A stretch of DNA of 60,527 nucleotides from Candidatus Ornithospirochaeta stercoripullorum (GTDB lineage: Bacteria > Spirochaetota > Spirochaetia > Sphaerochaetales > Sphaerochaetaceae): contig JADIMT010000080.1 in NCBI GenBank assembly GCA_017694595.1, positions 1 to 60,527 of the forward strand, given 5' to 3'. How positions within the stretch are numbered: the stretch's first letter is position 1; each line of letters begins with the position of its first letter. Positions 1 through 10,221 of the stretch are shown in pieces. The translations under genes were made by a program, and so were the position numbers. The notes under the pieces are model-generated. The model was not told where the DNA came from. It saw only the letters and a list, made by a program, of their open reading frames with translations, and searched no databases.

Positions 1-549
1 TCTGTCATCTGGGCGCTCTCTGAAGTACTCTCTGGGCGGAAGGGCAAGCTGCTTCTGACACGACCTGTTGTTGAGGCTGGCGAGTCATTGGGATTTCTTC
101 CCGGTGATCTGAAGCAGAAGCTGGGGCCTTATCTGAATCCTCTCTACGATGCTGCTGAATACGTGCTTTCTCCTCAGCAGATTAAAAGAATGGAGGAAAA
201 CGGCACAATCGAAATAGCTCCACTTGCATATATGCGCGGCCGTTCCGTTAATAATGCTGTTATGATTCTCGATGAGGCGCAGAATGCAACAAGAGCACAG
301 ATCAAGATGTTCCTCACCAGGCTTGGCGAGAATAGCCAGGCGATTGTGACTGGAGATCCCTCGCAGACGGATCTTCCATTGAGAAAGGAATCAGGACTTG
401 ATGAAGCAATTGAGATACTCAGTGGAATCAAAGGAATATCGGTGGTAAGATTCACTCATAGCGATACTATACGCTCGCGGATTGTCAGGGAGATAGTCCG
501 GGCATATAGCGAGAAGGAGGAGAAGAGTGAAGGACAGACTGGTATCTGA
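1..549 (+). CDS. phoH: PhoH-family ATPase, 5' end cut by window
   Basis: This is the C-terminal part of a PhoH-like P-loop ATPase, a cytoplasmic protein usually linked to RNA metabolism and stress. The reading frame is open from base 1, so the start and the Walker A loop lie outside the window. Visible family motifs are RPVVEAGESLGFLPGD, then AYMRGRSVNNAVMILDEAQN, which carries the Walker B aspartate-glutamate, and TGDPSQTDLP. The order phoH, HD membrane protein, ybeY is a common block in bacteria. The stop overlaps the GTG start of the next gene by 23 bases, which suggests one transcript. The family assignment is firm; the cellular role is only inferred. Confidence 0.93.
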   Translation, partial: SVIWALSEVLSGRKGKLLLTRPVVEAGESLGFLPGDLKQKLGPYLNPLYDAAEYVLSPQQIKRMEENGTIEIAPLAYMRGRSVNNAVMILDEAQNATRAQIKMFLTRLGENSQAIVTGDPSQTDLPLRKESGLDEAIEILSGIKGISVVRFTHSDTIRSRIVREIVRAYSEKEEKSEGQTGI

Positions 550-2719
550 ATGTCTGAGGGCTTTCAGCAAGCGACAGAGGATGATCCTTTTCTTTCTGAT
601 GGCGCTTACTGTCTTCCTGGGCCTTCTGTTTCCTCTCCTGCTTTCTGCAGATCCACAGTCTGTCATGCCTCTCTCAAGAGAGTACAGGCCTGGAGAGCTT
701 TCCGATGAGGATGTGATTGCTCCGTCGGATTTCTCATATATCGATGATGAGGCGACTGCGGAAGGGACTGCGGAAGCTGCAAGGAGTGTTCTTCCTCAGT
801 TCTATTATTCGATTTCAGAGTCGATGGCAATCAGGGAAAGGGCAGAAGCGTTCTGCCAGGCTGTGCTTGTCTCAGGAGCGGAAGCGTTCCTGTCAGAAGA
901 GGGGATAAAAGATCAGGAGAGCGTTGGAAAACGCATCGATGAGACGCTAGAAGGCGATAAGCCCCTTCTTTCCTCTCTGATCCGAGAATGTGTAAATTAC
1001 TTGATTGATGAAGGCGTCTTTTCCGCAGAGGACTTGAATGAAGCTCTTTCCGGTGGCTATACAGCTGTGGAAATCGAAGAGACTGGCCTTCCGTTCCGCT
1101 ATGCAGGCAAAAGCCGCAACATAAGCAGCATCATCGTATCTGGCGAATCATATGAAGCTATCTCGCTGATGGCATCGGGGCGTTATCCCGACCTGCCTTC
1201 TGCATATTCATCCCTTGTCTCCGATGCAGTCTCTTTGCTTGTGACTGCGAATGTCTTCTATGATCCTGTGCTGACGACGAGCCTGAGGGAGGAGAAAGCC
1301 GCGACAGTGCCTCCTGTGCTGGTTGAAATACATAGGGGAGACTATATAATCCAGCGTGATACTGTAGTCACGGAGCAGCAGCTGAGGACTGTGCAGAGAA
1401 TCTATGATGCGGCAGTCGTCTCGATATCATTCCAGAGGGCAATGGGATATCTAGTATTCCTCATCTTCATGACGCTGATACTGATTTACCTCCTCTTTTT
1501 CTTCATTAAATACCGTTACAGGCTCTCGCTGTATACCACGATATTCCTTGTTGGCATAGATATAACGCTTGTGCTTTCATTTCTGTTTTCGAGATTCCTT
1601 CCAGAGGAGGGAGTGCATTACATCGATCCGTTCCTGCCTCTTATCCTGATGCCATCTCTCGCTTCTTCCATAACAGGGAGAAGAAGGGTAGGATTCTCAG
1701 TAGCGCTGTTGCTATCGGCATTTGTCTCCATCTATCCAGGAAGCAGAGCGTTCTCATTCTTCTATTTCATAGCTGTCATCGAATGCTGTCTGATGTTCAT
1801 CAGATTCGGCTCAGAGCGTATTGATATCATCTACCAGACGCTCTTCTCATCGCTTTCGGCAGCTGGTGTGACTGTTCTAGTCTCATTCATCTACGATCTC
1901 GATTTCCAGATAGTCTTCACAAGTGCTATCGCCTCAGCTCTGAATGTCGTATTCTCATACATTCTCATATCGATTGTCCTTCCTGTCGTAGAGAAGATCT
2001 TCAACATTCCTACAGCTTTCCGCCTCCATGAGCTCTCTTTCACGGATACACCGACGCTTAACAGGCTTAGCCAGGTTGCTCCCGGAACATTCAACCATTC
2101 GAAGAACGTCTCTGAGATGGCATATGATGCATGCAAAGCTATCAATGCTAATGCGGATCTTGCAAGAGTTGGTGGTCTCTATCATGATATCGGAAAAGCC
2201 GAGCATCCTGAGTACTTCATTGAGAACCAGACAGGCAAGAATGCACATGACGAGATCAACAAGACGCTTTCGGCTGCCATCATCAAATCGCATGTGAAGC
2301 TCGGTGTTGAGAAAGCTAAGGAAATCGGACTGCCGCAGGAAGTCATCGATATAATCTCTGAGCATCATGGCAATGACTTGATTAAATACTTCTACAATGA
2401 AGCTGTAAGGGAAGCGAAGGAGAACAGAAGCTCAATGGTCAGCGAAGAGGATTTCCGCTACAACGGCCATATACCGCAGACTGTTGAGAGCGCTGTAGTC
2501 ATGCTTGCAGACTGCACAGAAGCCGCTACCAGGACGATGAAGAATCCAAACCATCAGAAGTATGAGAAGTTCATCTCTAACATTATTATAGACAAGATGA
2601 ACTACAAGCAGCTGAACAATTCCCAGCTGACCATCAATGACTTGGATAAAATAAAGGAATCCTTCATTCATTATCTGCTTGGAAGAGACCATCAGAGAAT
2701 CGAGTACGGAAAGGAGTGA
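527..2719 (+). CDS. 7TM-HD family membrane phosphohydrolase (PgpH-like)
   Basis: This 730-residue protein has one N-terminal membrane helix (about residues 19-40), a long extracytoplasmic domain, a cluster of about seven helices (about 300-485) and a C-terminal HD domain. The HD signature is GGLYHDIGKAEHPEYF, with a downstream EHHGN. The architecture matches the 7TMR-HD family, whose best known member PgpH hydrolyses cyclic di-AMP; that substrate is an inference here. The start is GTG, chosen because an AAGGAGG ribosome site sits seven bases upstream inside the end of phoH. ybeY begins one base after its stop. Confidence 0.9.
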   Translation: MKDRLVSECLRAFSKRQRMILFFLMALTVFLGLLFPLLLSADPQSVMPLSREYRPGELSDEDVIAPSDFSYIDDEATAEGTAEAARSVLPQFYYSISESMAIRERAEAFCQAVLVSGAEAFLSEEGIKDQESVGKRIDETLEGDKPLLSSLIRECVNYLIDEGVFSAEDLNEALSGGYTAVEIEETGLPFRYAGKSRNISSIIVSGESYEAISLMASGRYPDLPSAYSSLVSDAVSLLVTANVFYDPVLTTSLREEKAATVPPVLVEIHRGDYIIQRDTVVTEQQLRTVQRIYDAAVVSISFQRAMGYLVFLIFMTLILIYLLFFFIKYRYRLSLYTTIFLVGIDITLVLSFLFSRFLPEEGVHYIDPFLPLILMPSLASSITGRRRVGFSVALLLSAFVSIYPGSRAFSFFYFIAVIECCLMFIRFGSERIDIIYQTLFSSLSAAGVTVLVSFIYDLDFQIVFTSAIASALNVVFSYILISIVLPVVEKIFNIPTAFRLHELSFTDTPTLNRLSQVAPGTFNHSKNVSEMAYDACKAINANADLARVGGLYHDIGKAEHPEYFIENQTGKNAHDEINKTLSAAIIKSHVKLGVEKAKEIGLPQEVIDIISEHHGNDLIKYFYNEAVREAKENRSSMVSEEDFRYNGHIPQTVESAVVMLADCTEAATRTMKNPNHQKYEKFISNIIIDKMNYKQLNNSQLTINDLDKIKESFIHYLLGRDHQRIEYGKE

Positions 2720-2720
2720 T

Positions 2721-3164
2721 ATGTACTATATCGAGGATAATAGTTCCAGCGTTAATCTGGAGAGCGTGAGGACATGGTTGGATAAGATTCTTTCTTATTT
2801 GTCAGAGAGCGGTGACTTCTCCCTCCATTTCATCTCAGATGAGGAGATGAGGGCGCTTAACAAGGAATACAGGGATAAGGACGAACCTACAGATATCCTC
2901 ACGTTCGCTATCAACGATGGTTTCGATTTTCCTTCTGTGGAAGGCGAGGAGAGGGAGCTCGGGGATGTCTTCATCTCTCTCGATTCAATGAAGCGCAATG
3001 CCCAGATGCTCGGTGTCGATGAGAGCGAGGAGCTTCGCAGATTGCTTGTCCATGGCGTCTTGCATCTAAGGGGCATGGACCATCAGACAAATGATTTTTC
3101 ATCGGAGCCAATGCTCATTGAGCAGGAGAGAATCATGAAGGATTTGGGCTTCCTTTCAACCTGA
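2721..3164 (+). CDS. ybeY: Endoribonuclease YbeY (rRNA maturation factor)
   Basis: YbeY is a zinc metalloprotein needed for rRNA maturation and ribosome quality control. The 147-residue product ends with the family signature HGVLHLRGMDH, which supplies the three metal-binding histidines. I chose ATG 2721 because AAGGAG lies four bases upstream and the frame upstream of it is inside the previous gene. It follows the HD membrane gene with one base between stop and start, so it is translationally coupled and probably the last gene of the phoH transcript. A promoter for gap lies downstream. Confidence 0.95.
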   Translation: MYYIEDNSSSVNLESVRTWLDKILSYLSESGDFSLHFISDEEMRALNKEYRDKDEPTDILTFAINDGFDFPSVEGEERELGDVFISLDSMKRNAQMLGVDESEELRRLLVHGVLHLRGMDHQTNDFSSEPMLIEQERIMKDLGFLST

Positions 3165-3201
3165 TATTCACTATTTGATGGTTGCATATTATATTAATTG
3201 A

Positions 3202-4311
<1,110 letters not shown>

Positions 4312-4342
4312 TTGCTGTTCCCGGCTTAATGCCCGGGGTTAC

Positions 4343-4372
4343 GGGCCTGCGTCTTTGCAGGCCCATTCTTTT
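4343..4372 (+). terminator. Intrinsic terminator or attenuator between gap and pgk
   Basis: GGGCCTGC and GCAGGCCC form a perfect 8-bp stem with a six-base loop, followed by ATTCTTTT. The pgk ribosome site starts four bases after the U-run, so there is no room for a new promoter and pgk must depend on read-through or processing. Confidence 0.75.
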
Positions 4373-4386
4373 AACAGGAGGGTTAT

Positions 4387-5565
4387 ATGGTACTTAATAC
4401 TATTAATGAGGCTGACCTCAAAGGTAAGAGGGTCCTCATCCGCGTTGATTTCAACGTTCCACTCAAAGACGGTAAGGTTACAGACAATACACGTATCAAG
4501 GCAGCTCTGCCTACAATCAAGTATATTCTCGACAATGGTGCTTCACTTGTTGTCATGACACACCTTGGAAGACCTAAGGGACAGAAGAACCCGCAGTTCT
4601 CCCTTGCTCCAGTAGCCGCTGAGTTCGAGAAGCTTCTCGGCAAGAAAGTAACGCTTGCTCCAGATGTAATCGGACCAGAGGTTGAAGCTGAGGTAAAGGC
4701 ACTGAAGCCAGGCGGTGTCCTTCTTCTTGAGAACGTAAGATTCTACGCAGAGGAAGAGAAGAACGATGAGACATTCGCAAAGACACTTGCTTCCTATGGT
4801 GATGTCTATTGCAATGACGCTTTCGGAACAGCACATCGCGCACATGCTTCTACAGAGGGTGTATCGCATTATCTGCCATCTTATGCTGGTTATCTCATCG
4901 AGAAGGAAGTCAAGTTCATGGCTCCTATTCTTGAGAGCCCGGAGAAGCCGCTTGTCGCTATCATCGGAGGCAGCAAGGTATCTTCGAAGATCACTGTTCT
5001 CGAGTCCCTCGCACGCACATGCGATACAATCGTAATCGGTGGTGGCATGGCTTACACATTCCTCCGCGTCCAGGGCTACACAATCGGCAAGTCTCTTTTT
5101 GAGGAAGACTTCCTTGACACAGCTAAGAGCTTCCTTGAGAAGGCTGAAGCAAAGGGCGTCAAAGTAATCCTTCCTGTAGATCATGTCGCAGCTGCAGAGT
5201 TCAAGGAAGATGCAGCTCCTGTATATGTCGATGGAAAGAACATTCCAGATGATCTGATGGGCATGGATATCGGTCCAAAGACTGTTGAGCTCATCAAAGA
5301 TGCTGTGAAGAGCGCAAAGACTGTTGTGTGGAACGGCCCAATGGGTGTCTTTGAGTTTGCTGCATTCAGCAAGGGAACAGAGGAAGTTGCTAAAGCTCTT
5401 GCAGCATCGGATGCAACTACAGTCGTAGGTGGTGGTGACAGCGTCGCTGCAATCAACAAGTTCGGTCTTGCTGACAAGATCAGCCATGTCTCCACAGGCG
5501 GTGGAGCTTCCCTCGAGTTCCTCGAAGGCAAAGTTCTGCCAGGCATCAAGGCATTGGAGAAATAA
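4387..5565 (+). CDS. pgk: Phosphoglycerate kinase
   Basis: This 392-residue two-domain glycolytic kinase transfers phosphate from 1,3-bisphosphoglycerate to ADP. Signatures seen are [13 protein letters not shown] near the N terminus, MTHLGRPKG, the hinge region with [11 protein letters not shown], and the nucleotide site GPMGVFEF with TTVVGGGDS near the C terminus. The ATG is six bases after AGGAGG. It sits between gap and tpiA as in many bacteria; two bases separate it from tpiA. Confidence 0.98.
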   Translation: MVLNTINEADLKGKRVLIRVDFNVPLKDGKVTDNTRIKAALPTIKYILDNGASLVVMTHLGRPKGQKNPQFSLAPVAAEFEKLLGKKVTLAPDVIGPEVEAEVKALKPGGVLLLENVRFYAEEEKNDETFAKTLASYGDVYCNDAFGTAHRAHASTEGVSHYLPSYAGYLIEKEVKFMAPILESPEKPLVAIIGGSKVSSKITVLESLARTCDTIVIGGGMAYTFLRVQGYTIGKSLFEEDFLDTAKSFLEKAEAKGVKVILPVDHVAAAEFKEDAAPVYVDGKNIPDDLMGMDIGPKTVELIKDAVKSAKTVVWNGPMGVFEFAAFSKGTEEVAKALAASDATTVVGGGDSVAAINKFGLADKISHVSTGGGASLEFLEGKVLPGIKALEK

Positions 5566-5567
5566 TC

Positions 5568-6326
5568 ATGAGACAGCCATATATCGCAGGTAACTGGAAA
5601 ATGAATCTCACACCTTCGGAGGGAAAGGCGTATGCTGCATCTCTTGCAGAAGCTGTGAAGGCCGCGGGAGTCTCCTGCCGCGTTATGATCGCTCCTTCTT
5701 TCGTTTCACTTCCTGGTGTTGTTGAGGCTGTCAAAGGCTCTGGTATCATTGTTGCTGCTCAGAATATGGCAAATCATCTCTCCGGTGCTTATACTGGAGA
5801 GGTCTCCCCTGAGATGCTCAAGGATATTGGAGTAAATACAGTCATTCTCGGACACAGCGAGAGAAGACAGTATTATGGTGAGACTGATGAGATTATCAAC
5901 TCAAAAGTACTGCTTGCTCTTTCTTTGAAGATGGAAGTCGTTCTCTGTGTTGGAGAGACTCTGGAGGAGAGGGAGAGCGGAAAGCTTGAGGAAGTACTTG
6001 AGAGACAGCTGAGAGTTGGCCTGAAGGATGTTCTTCCTACAGAGATGGGAGCTATCACAATCGCTTACGAGCCTGTATGGGCTATCGGAACAGGCAAGAC
6101 AGCTACTCCCGAGGATGCTGATTCAGCACATGCTTTTATCCGCGCTACAGTAGGTGCTATCTATAGCGAAGATATTGCAAATAATCTCATAATACAGTAT
6201 GGTGGTTCTGTTAAGCCCAGCAACATCAGGGCTTTGATGGAAAAGGAGAATATTGACGGCGCGCTGGTAGGTGGAGCCTCCCTCAAGCTTGATGATTTCC
6301 TGCCCATCATAACTTACAGCAAATAA
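5568..6326 (+). CDS. tpiA: Triosephosphate isomerase
   Basis: This 252-residue TIM-barrel enzyme interconverts dihydroxyacetone phosphate and glyceraldehyde-3-phosphate. The N terminus has GNWKMN with the substrate-binding lysine, ILGHSERR carries the electrophilic histidine, and YEPVWAIGTGK holds the catalytic glutamate. The phosphate-binding YGGSVKP and LVGGASL follow. Length is normal for the family. It starts two bases after pgk stops, with GGAGAAA upstream as the ribosome site, so it is co-transcribed with pgk. secG follows 18 bases after its stop. Confidence 0.98.
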   Translation: MRQPYIAGNWKMNLTPSEGKAYAASLAEAVKAAGVSCRVMIAPSFVSLPGVVEAVKGSGIIVAAQNMANHLSGAYTGEVSPEMLKDIGVNTVILGHSERRQYYGETDEIINSKVLLALSLKMEVVLCVGETLEERESGKLEEVLERQLRVGLKDVLPTEMGAITIAYEPVWAIGTGKTATPEDADSAHAFIRATVGAIYSEDIANNLIIQYGGSVKPSNIRALMEKENIDGALVGGASLKLDDFLPIITYSK

Positions 6327-6344
6327 GATCGGAGTTTAGTGGAA

Positions 6345-6740
6345 ATGGCTATTCTAGGTATCATCCTTCTTGTGTTCTTCTGCATCATCTCTCTGCTGCT
6401 CATTTTCCTTGTAGCAGTTCAGGATGAGAACAGTGTTGGTCTCGGTGGAATCTTCGGAGGAAGTTCTGATTCGGCTTTTGGCTCGAATACATCTTCGTTC
6501 CTCACAAAGACTACAACGATTCTTGCGATAATATTCATGGTTCTTTCACTTGTTGTTGCTATAATCAACAAGTCGTCAGACTCTGAAATCCAGGCTGCAA
6601 TTGCTGCAGAAGCAGCATCTGAAGCTGCAGCTACAGATTGGGCTGATGGCACAACTGAAGCTGAAGCAACAAGCTGGGTTGATAACGCTACTCAGAGTGA
6701 GAGCACAGAAGGAACTGCAGAGACTGTTTCTGCAGAGTGA
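6345..6740 (+). CDS. secG: Preprotein translocase subunit SecG
   Basis: SecG is a small two-helix accessory subunit of the SecYEG export channel. Helices are at about residues 3-26 and 60-79, and the conserved cytoplasmic loop GLGGIFGGSS lies between them. The product is 131 residues, longer than the usual 70-110, because of a tail rich in Ala, Glu, Thr and Ser. Start choice is uncertain: GTG 6339 has GGAG four bases upstream, whereas ATG 6345 is ten bases away and gives an N terminus more typical of SecG. The neighbouring triose genes are a common setting. A terminator follows directly. Confidence 0.88.
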   Translation: MAILGIILLVFFCIISLLLIFLVAVQDENSVGLGGIFGGSSDSAFGSNTSSFLTKTTTILAIIFMVLSLVVAIINKSSDSEIQAAIAAEAASEAAATDWADGTTEAEATSWVDNATQSESTEGTAETVSAE

Positions 6741-6751
6741 TTCCTTTTCGG

Positions 6752-6790
6752 AGCCGGTTGCATTTTCAGTGCCACCGGCTTATTCTTTTT
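6752..6790 (+). terminator. Intrinsic terminator after secG
   Basis: AGCCGGT and ACCGGCT form a 7-bp stem around a 15-base loop, followed by TATTCTTTTT. The next gene's ribosome site is only a few bases downstream, so the terminator may be partial. Confidence 0.7.
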
Positions 6791-6804
6791 AAAAGGGAGA
6801 TCAA

Positions 6805-7224
6805 ATGCAGGTTTGTATCGTATATGCGGGCGCAGACCGGAATGGAGCTAAGCTGAAAACTCTTTCTGAAGGCTTTGCTAAGGGGCTTGAAGCCCAAGGC
6901 CATCAGGTGGATATCATCAGTGCATATGACGAAGGAACCAGACTCACGCTCTATGATTATGTCATCATGGGGGCGGAGCCTGTTTCTTTTTTCTCAGCGA
7001 AAATTCCCGATGCTGTCTCAAAATTTCTTGCACAGGCCGGTACTGTTTCAGGCAAAAGATGCCTTGCGTTCATTCCGTCTTGCCTGAGGAAAGGAAAAAC
7101 ATTGCAGAATCTGATGAAAGCTATGGAAAGGGAAGGCATGATTCTCAAGCTTTCCGAGATCATCAGAAAGCCAGATGAGGCGATGGCTATCGGAAAACGT
7201 CTCAATGTAGAGAGGAATAACTGA
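6805..7224 (+). CDS. Flavodoxin-fold protein, function unknown
   Basis: This 139-residue protein looks like a flavodoxin-like alpha/beta domain. It has an N-terminal strand with VCIVYAGADRNG where flavodoxins bind FMN phosphate, then alternating helices and strands, and the sequence DYVIMGAEPVSFFSAKIP at the position of the second FMN loop. The usual T-x-T-G-x-T phosphate loop is not clear, so FMN binding is uncertain. AAAGGGAG precedes the ATG. The stop overlaps the start of the foldase gene by one base, so they are translated together. I cannot name a function. Confidence 0.6.
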   Translation: MQVCIVYAGADRNGAKLKTLSEGFAKGLEAQGHQVDIISAYDEGTRLTLYDYVIMGAEPVSFFSAKIPDAVSKFLAQAGTVSGKRCLAFIPSCLRKGKTLQNLMKAMEREGMILKLSEIIRKPDEAMAIGKRLNVERNN

Positions 7225-8261
7225 TGAGAAAACATAATATAATTGCTGTTCTTCTGGTATTGCTTTTAGCTTCTTCAATGCTTTCGGCAGCTTCGATTCT
7301 CTCGCGTCCTGCCGCAACTGTGAATCTGATCCGTAACGAAGCGATTACGACAGATGAACTGGATGCAGAGTATCAGAAATATATTGCACAAGGCGCTCAG
7401 AACATCACAAAGAGGGATGTTCTCGATGTTCTGATCAATAATGCTGTCTTTCTTCAAGGCGCAGAGCGCGATGGCGTTACTGTGTCAGATAGGCAAGTTG
7501 AGCAGCTTTATGCACAGGCTAGAGCAAATGCCAGCCAGCAAGCTGGATACTCAGTCAGCGACGATGAATTCGCAGCTGAAGCAACAAGGCAGTTCGGTTC
7601 AGTTGATGCTTATAAGAAAGCACTGAAGGAACAGATGATCCTTGAGCAGTATCTCATGCAGGAGAAGGGCTCTGAATTGCAGAATATCCCGCAGCCATCT
7701 GAAGGGGAGATTGCTTCTTTCTATCGCCAGAATCAGCAAGGCTTCTTCCAGGCTGAGAACGTGAAGCTTGCGCACATCTACATTCCAAAATCCGACGATG
7801 AGGCCAAGAACGCAGAGTCGATGGAGCTTCTGCAATCTGTCGCAACTGATATCAAAGCGGGCAATATCACATTCGAGAAGGCCGTTGCTCAGTACAGTGA
7901 GGATGAGAGCTCCAAGAATATCGGAGGGGATATCGGCTGGCTCACTGCAGATAACACTATCGCACGCCAAGGCTGGGGTGATGCATTCTGCGATCAGGTC
8001 CTATCAATGGAGCCTGGTGATGTATCGGATGCGCTTGAATCAAATACTGGTTACCATATCGTGAAAGTCTCTGTGCACAATGATGCTAAGATTCTCTCGC
8101 TCTCCGATCCAGTCTCTCCGGAAGAGTCTACAACAATCCATGATTACATTGCTCAGCTTCTCTATATGAGAAATTATCAGATAGCTATGAACAACGCTCT
8201 CAATGAGATGGTTGCAGAGCTGAGATCTGAAGCTCAGATCAACATCCTCTACGAGGAATAA
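7224..8261 (+). CDS. SurA/PpiD-like peptidyl-prolyl isomerase, exported
   Basis: This 345-residue periplasmic folding factor has an N-terminal signal peptide (about residues 1-22, ending SAA) and a SurA-type chaperone region starting near VNLIRNEAITTDEL. A parvulin domain covers about residues 175-280. The parvulin motif is seen in VKLAHIYIPKS, IGGDIGWLT and SNTGYHIVKV. The family catalyses proline isomerisation and helps outer-membrane proteins fold. The presence of BamA, TamB and an usher-like barrel elsewhere in the window gives it plausible clients. nusB starts one base after its stop. Confidence 0.88.
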   Translation: MRKHNIIAVLLVLLLASSMLSAASILSRPAATVNLIRNEAITTDELDAEYQKYIAQGAQNITKRDVLDVLINNAVFLQGAERDGVTVSDRQVEQLYAQARANASQQAGYSVSDDEFAAEATRQFGSVDAYKKALKEQMILEQYLMQEKGSELQNIPQPSEGEIASFYRQNQQGFFQAENVKLAHIYIPKSDDEAKNAESMELLQSVATDIKAGNITFEKAVAQYSEDESSKNIGGDIGWLTADNTIARQGWGDAFCDQVLSMEPGDVSDALESNTGYHIVKVSVHNDAKILSLSDPVSPEESTTIHDYIAQLLYMRNYQIAMNNALNEMVAELRSEAQINILYEE

Positions 8262-8262
8262 G

Positions 8263-8700
8263 ATGCAGAATAAAGCACGTCACCACGATAGAAGCATAGC
8301 TGTCTCAACTCTCTATTCTCTCGATTTCAGGGGGCTTCTCGATGCCCCCTTTGAGGAGATTGATCCGTTCCAGGGAATGAATGAGGAAGAGGTAGGTGCA
8401 TTGGATGAGGAAGACAGGGTGTTCATCCGCTTCCTCGTCTTTGGTACTCTGGAGAATAGGGAAGCTATCGATTCTCTTATTTCGAAGTATTCTTTGAACA
8501 GACCTATTGAAAAAATCGATGCAGTTGATAGAAACATACTGCGTGTGGCCTTCTATCAGCTGGAGTTCTCTCGCGATGTCCATCCAGCCATTGTGATAGA
8601 TGAAGCTGTCAAGCTTTCTCAGGAGCTTTCAAATGATGTCTCCTTTAAATTCATCAATGGCATACTCGATTCTGCGAGAAAGGACATGGAGAAGAAATGA
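8263..8700 (+). CDS. nusB: Transcription antitermination factor NusB
   Basis: NusB is a small all-helical protein that joins the rRNA antitermination complex with NusE. The 145-residue product has the typical start with RSIAVSTLYSLDF and the conserved C-terminal block FINGILDSARKDM, plus HPAIVIDEAVKLSQE in the middle. It begins one base after the foldase gene, and its stop overlaps the map start in an ATGA, so the three are co-translated. Confidence 0.92.
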   Translation: MQNKARHHDRSIAVSTLYSLDFRGLLDAPFEEIDPFQGMNEEEVGALDEEDRVFIRFLVFGTLENREAIDSLISKYSLNRPIEKIDAVDRNILRVAFYQLEFSRDVHPAIVIDEAVKLSQELSNDVSFKFINGILDSARKDMEKK

Positions 8701-9452
8701 TTCAGCTGAAGAGCGAAAAAGATATCGAAGGAATCAGAATAAGCGGAAAGCTGCTTGCTGAGCTTTTTGAGGAAGTTGGGCCTCAGATTGAGGCAGGAAT
8801 GAGCACGTTGGATGTGGATTCGCTCTGCCATGACTTCATGAAGCGCCATCATGCTACAGGGCCATGTAAAGGTTACATGGGCTATCCTAACGTTACATGC
8901 ATTTCCGTGAATGATATGGTAATCCATGGAATACCCTCAAAGCATGAGATACTCAAGGATGGTGATATCGTAAGCATCGATATCTGTCTTGAGAAGAATG
9001 GATACATCAGTGATTCAACACATACATATGAGATTGGCAAGGTCTCCGATGATGTGCATCAGCTGAATGAAGTAACGCACAAGTGTCTCTATCTTGGTAT
9101 TGAGGCTGCTGGAAAACAGCATGCAAGGATACAGGATATCGGGGCAGCTGTTTCAGGCTATGCGCGTAAATTCGGCTATGGCGTTGTCCGCGATTACTGC
9201 GGGCATGGTGTAGGCCTTGATATCCATGAAGAGCCAGAAGTGCCGAATTATGTTTCTCTTGCCAATCCTAATCCACGCCTTCGTCCTGGCATGGTCATTG
9301 CTATTGAGCCGATGATCAATATGGGGACGTATAAAGTTAAGACTCTCTCCGATGGCTGGGGAGTCAAGACGCTCGATGGTAAGCCTGCTTGCCACTGGGA
9401 ACACACAATTGCAATCACGGACAGTGGTCTGGAGATTCTTACGGAGCTCTGA
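8697..9452 (+). CDS. map: Methionine aminopeptidase, type I
   Basis: This 251-residue metalloenzyme removes the starting methionine from new proteins. Metal ligands are visible: aspartates in VSIDICLEK and GYISDSTHTY, the histidine in GHGVGLDIHEEP, the glutamate in VIAIEPMINMG and the final glutamate in HWEHTIAITD. The substrate histidine in DMVIHGIPS is also present. Length is standard for the short type I form. The ATG overlaps the nusB stop by four bases. The next gene follows after 11 bases with a GAGGAGG site. Confidence 0.96.
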   Translation: MIQLKSEKDIEGIRISGKLLAELFEEVGPQIEAGMSTLDVDSLCHDFMKRHHATGPCKGYMGYPNVTCISVNDMVIHGIPSKHEILKDGDIVSIDICLEKNGYISDSTHTYEIGKVSDDVHQLNEVTHKCLYLGIEAAGKQHARIQDIGAAVSGYARKFGYGVVRDYCGHGVGLDIHEEPEVPNYVSLANPNPRLRPGMVIAIEPMINMGTYKVKTLSDGWGVKTLDGKPACHWEHTIAITDSGLEILTEL

Positions 9453-9463
9453 GAGGAGGTTCT

Positions 9464-10078
9464 ATGAGCAAAGAATTCATCACTTGCGACATGATCAGGG
9501 ATGCAGCGCTGAAGCTGGTCTACAAAATGCACCATGAAGATCATTTTGTACCTGATGTCATCTATGACTCCCTTCGAGGAGGCGCTTACATGGCCAATGT
9601 GATGAGTGAGTATTACAAGCTCATGGCAATGAAGGAAGGCAAGACCCCTGTGTTCTATGCCGCTGTTGTTGCACGCTCCTACGGGGATGTAAGGGAGCAT
9701 TCATCACATGTTGATATCGATGGATGGACATGGTCTCCAAGAAATCTGAAGAAGGGGCAGAAAATCCTCATCGTCGATGATATCTTCGATACCGGCATGA
9801 CTGTCAATGCGCTTGTGAAGACTGTGATGGATGCAGGCATTCCAAGAGAGGATTTAAAAGTAGCTGTCTATGACTACAAAGTGCCTCTGTATAAGAATGA
9901 GGAGCCGTTGCCGATCCAGCCTGATTACTGGTGCCGCAAGCATGTGCTGAAAAAGCCAGAGGACAGCAGATGGATTCACTATACATGCCATGAATTCATC
10001 GGTCTTGATCATGATGAGATTGATGAGGTCTACAAAGATCCTGAAGTGAGGGAAATCCTTCACGAAATCCTAAGTTGA
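9464..10078 (+). CDS. Purine-type phosphoribosyltransferase
   Basis: This 204-residue protein has the PRPP-binding motif KILIVDDIFDTGMTVNAL at about residues 101-118 and an N-terminal loop YDSLRGGAYMANV, which together mark a type I phosphoribosyltransferase of the hypoxanthine/xanthine-guanine group. The likely reaction joins a purine base to PRPP in salvage; the base cannot be told from sequence alone. A second region, WCRKHVLKKPEDSRWIHY, resembles the base-binding part of archaeal-type hypoxanthine transferases. GAGGAGG precedes the ATG at 9464. A strong terminator follows, ending this operon. Confidence 0.85.
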   Translation: MSKEFITCDMIRDAALKLVYKMHHEDHFVPDVIYDSLRGGAYMANVMSEYYKLMAMKEGKTPVFYAAVVARSYGDVREHSSHVDIDGWTWSPRNLKKGQKILIVDDIFDTGMTVNALVKTVMDAGIPREDLKVAVYDYKVPLYKNEEPLPIQPDYWCRKHVLKKPEDSRWIHYTCHEFIGLDHDEIDEVYKDPEVREILHEILS

Positions 10079-10102
10079 AGAAAATCCCCTTTAGCTGTAT
10101 TG

Positions 10103-10145
10103 AACCCTTCAAGTTGGATCCAAAAACCAGTTTGAGGGGTTTTTT
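10103..10145 (+). terminator. Strong intrinsic terminator after the phosphoribosyltransferase
   Basis: A 15-bp stem including G-U pairs starts with AACCCTTCAAGTTGG and closes with CCAGTTTGAGGGGTT, then a run of T. It ends the 6.8-10.1 kb transcript. Confidence 0.8.
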
Positions 10146-10221
10146 CATGAAAGCAAGGGAAGAAACTCCTGCAAAGACACGCATACGTTGTGCATGTCGT
10201 CTGGGGATTGGCTTTAAGGAG

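Noticed and set aside
4543-5487. Open frame of 314 codons antisense to pgk
   Set aside because: It is a mirror of pgk codon use, rich in Cys and Leu, with no ribosome site or family pattern.
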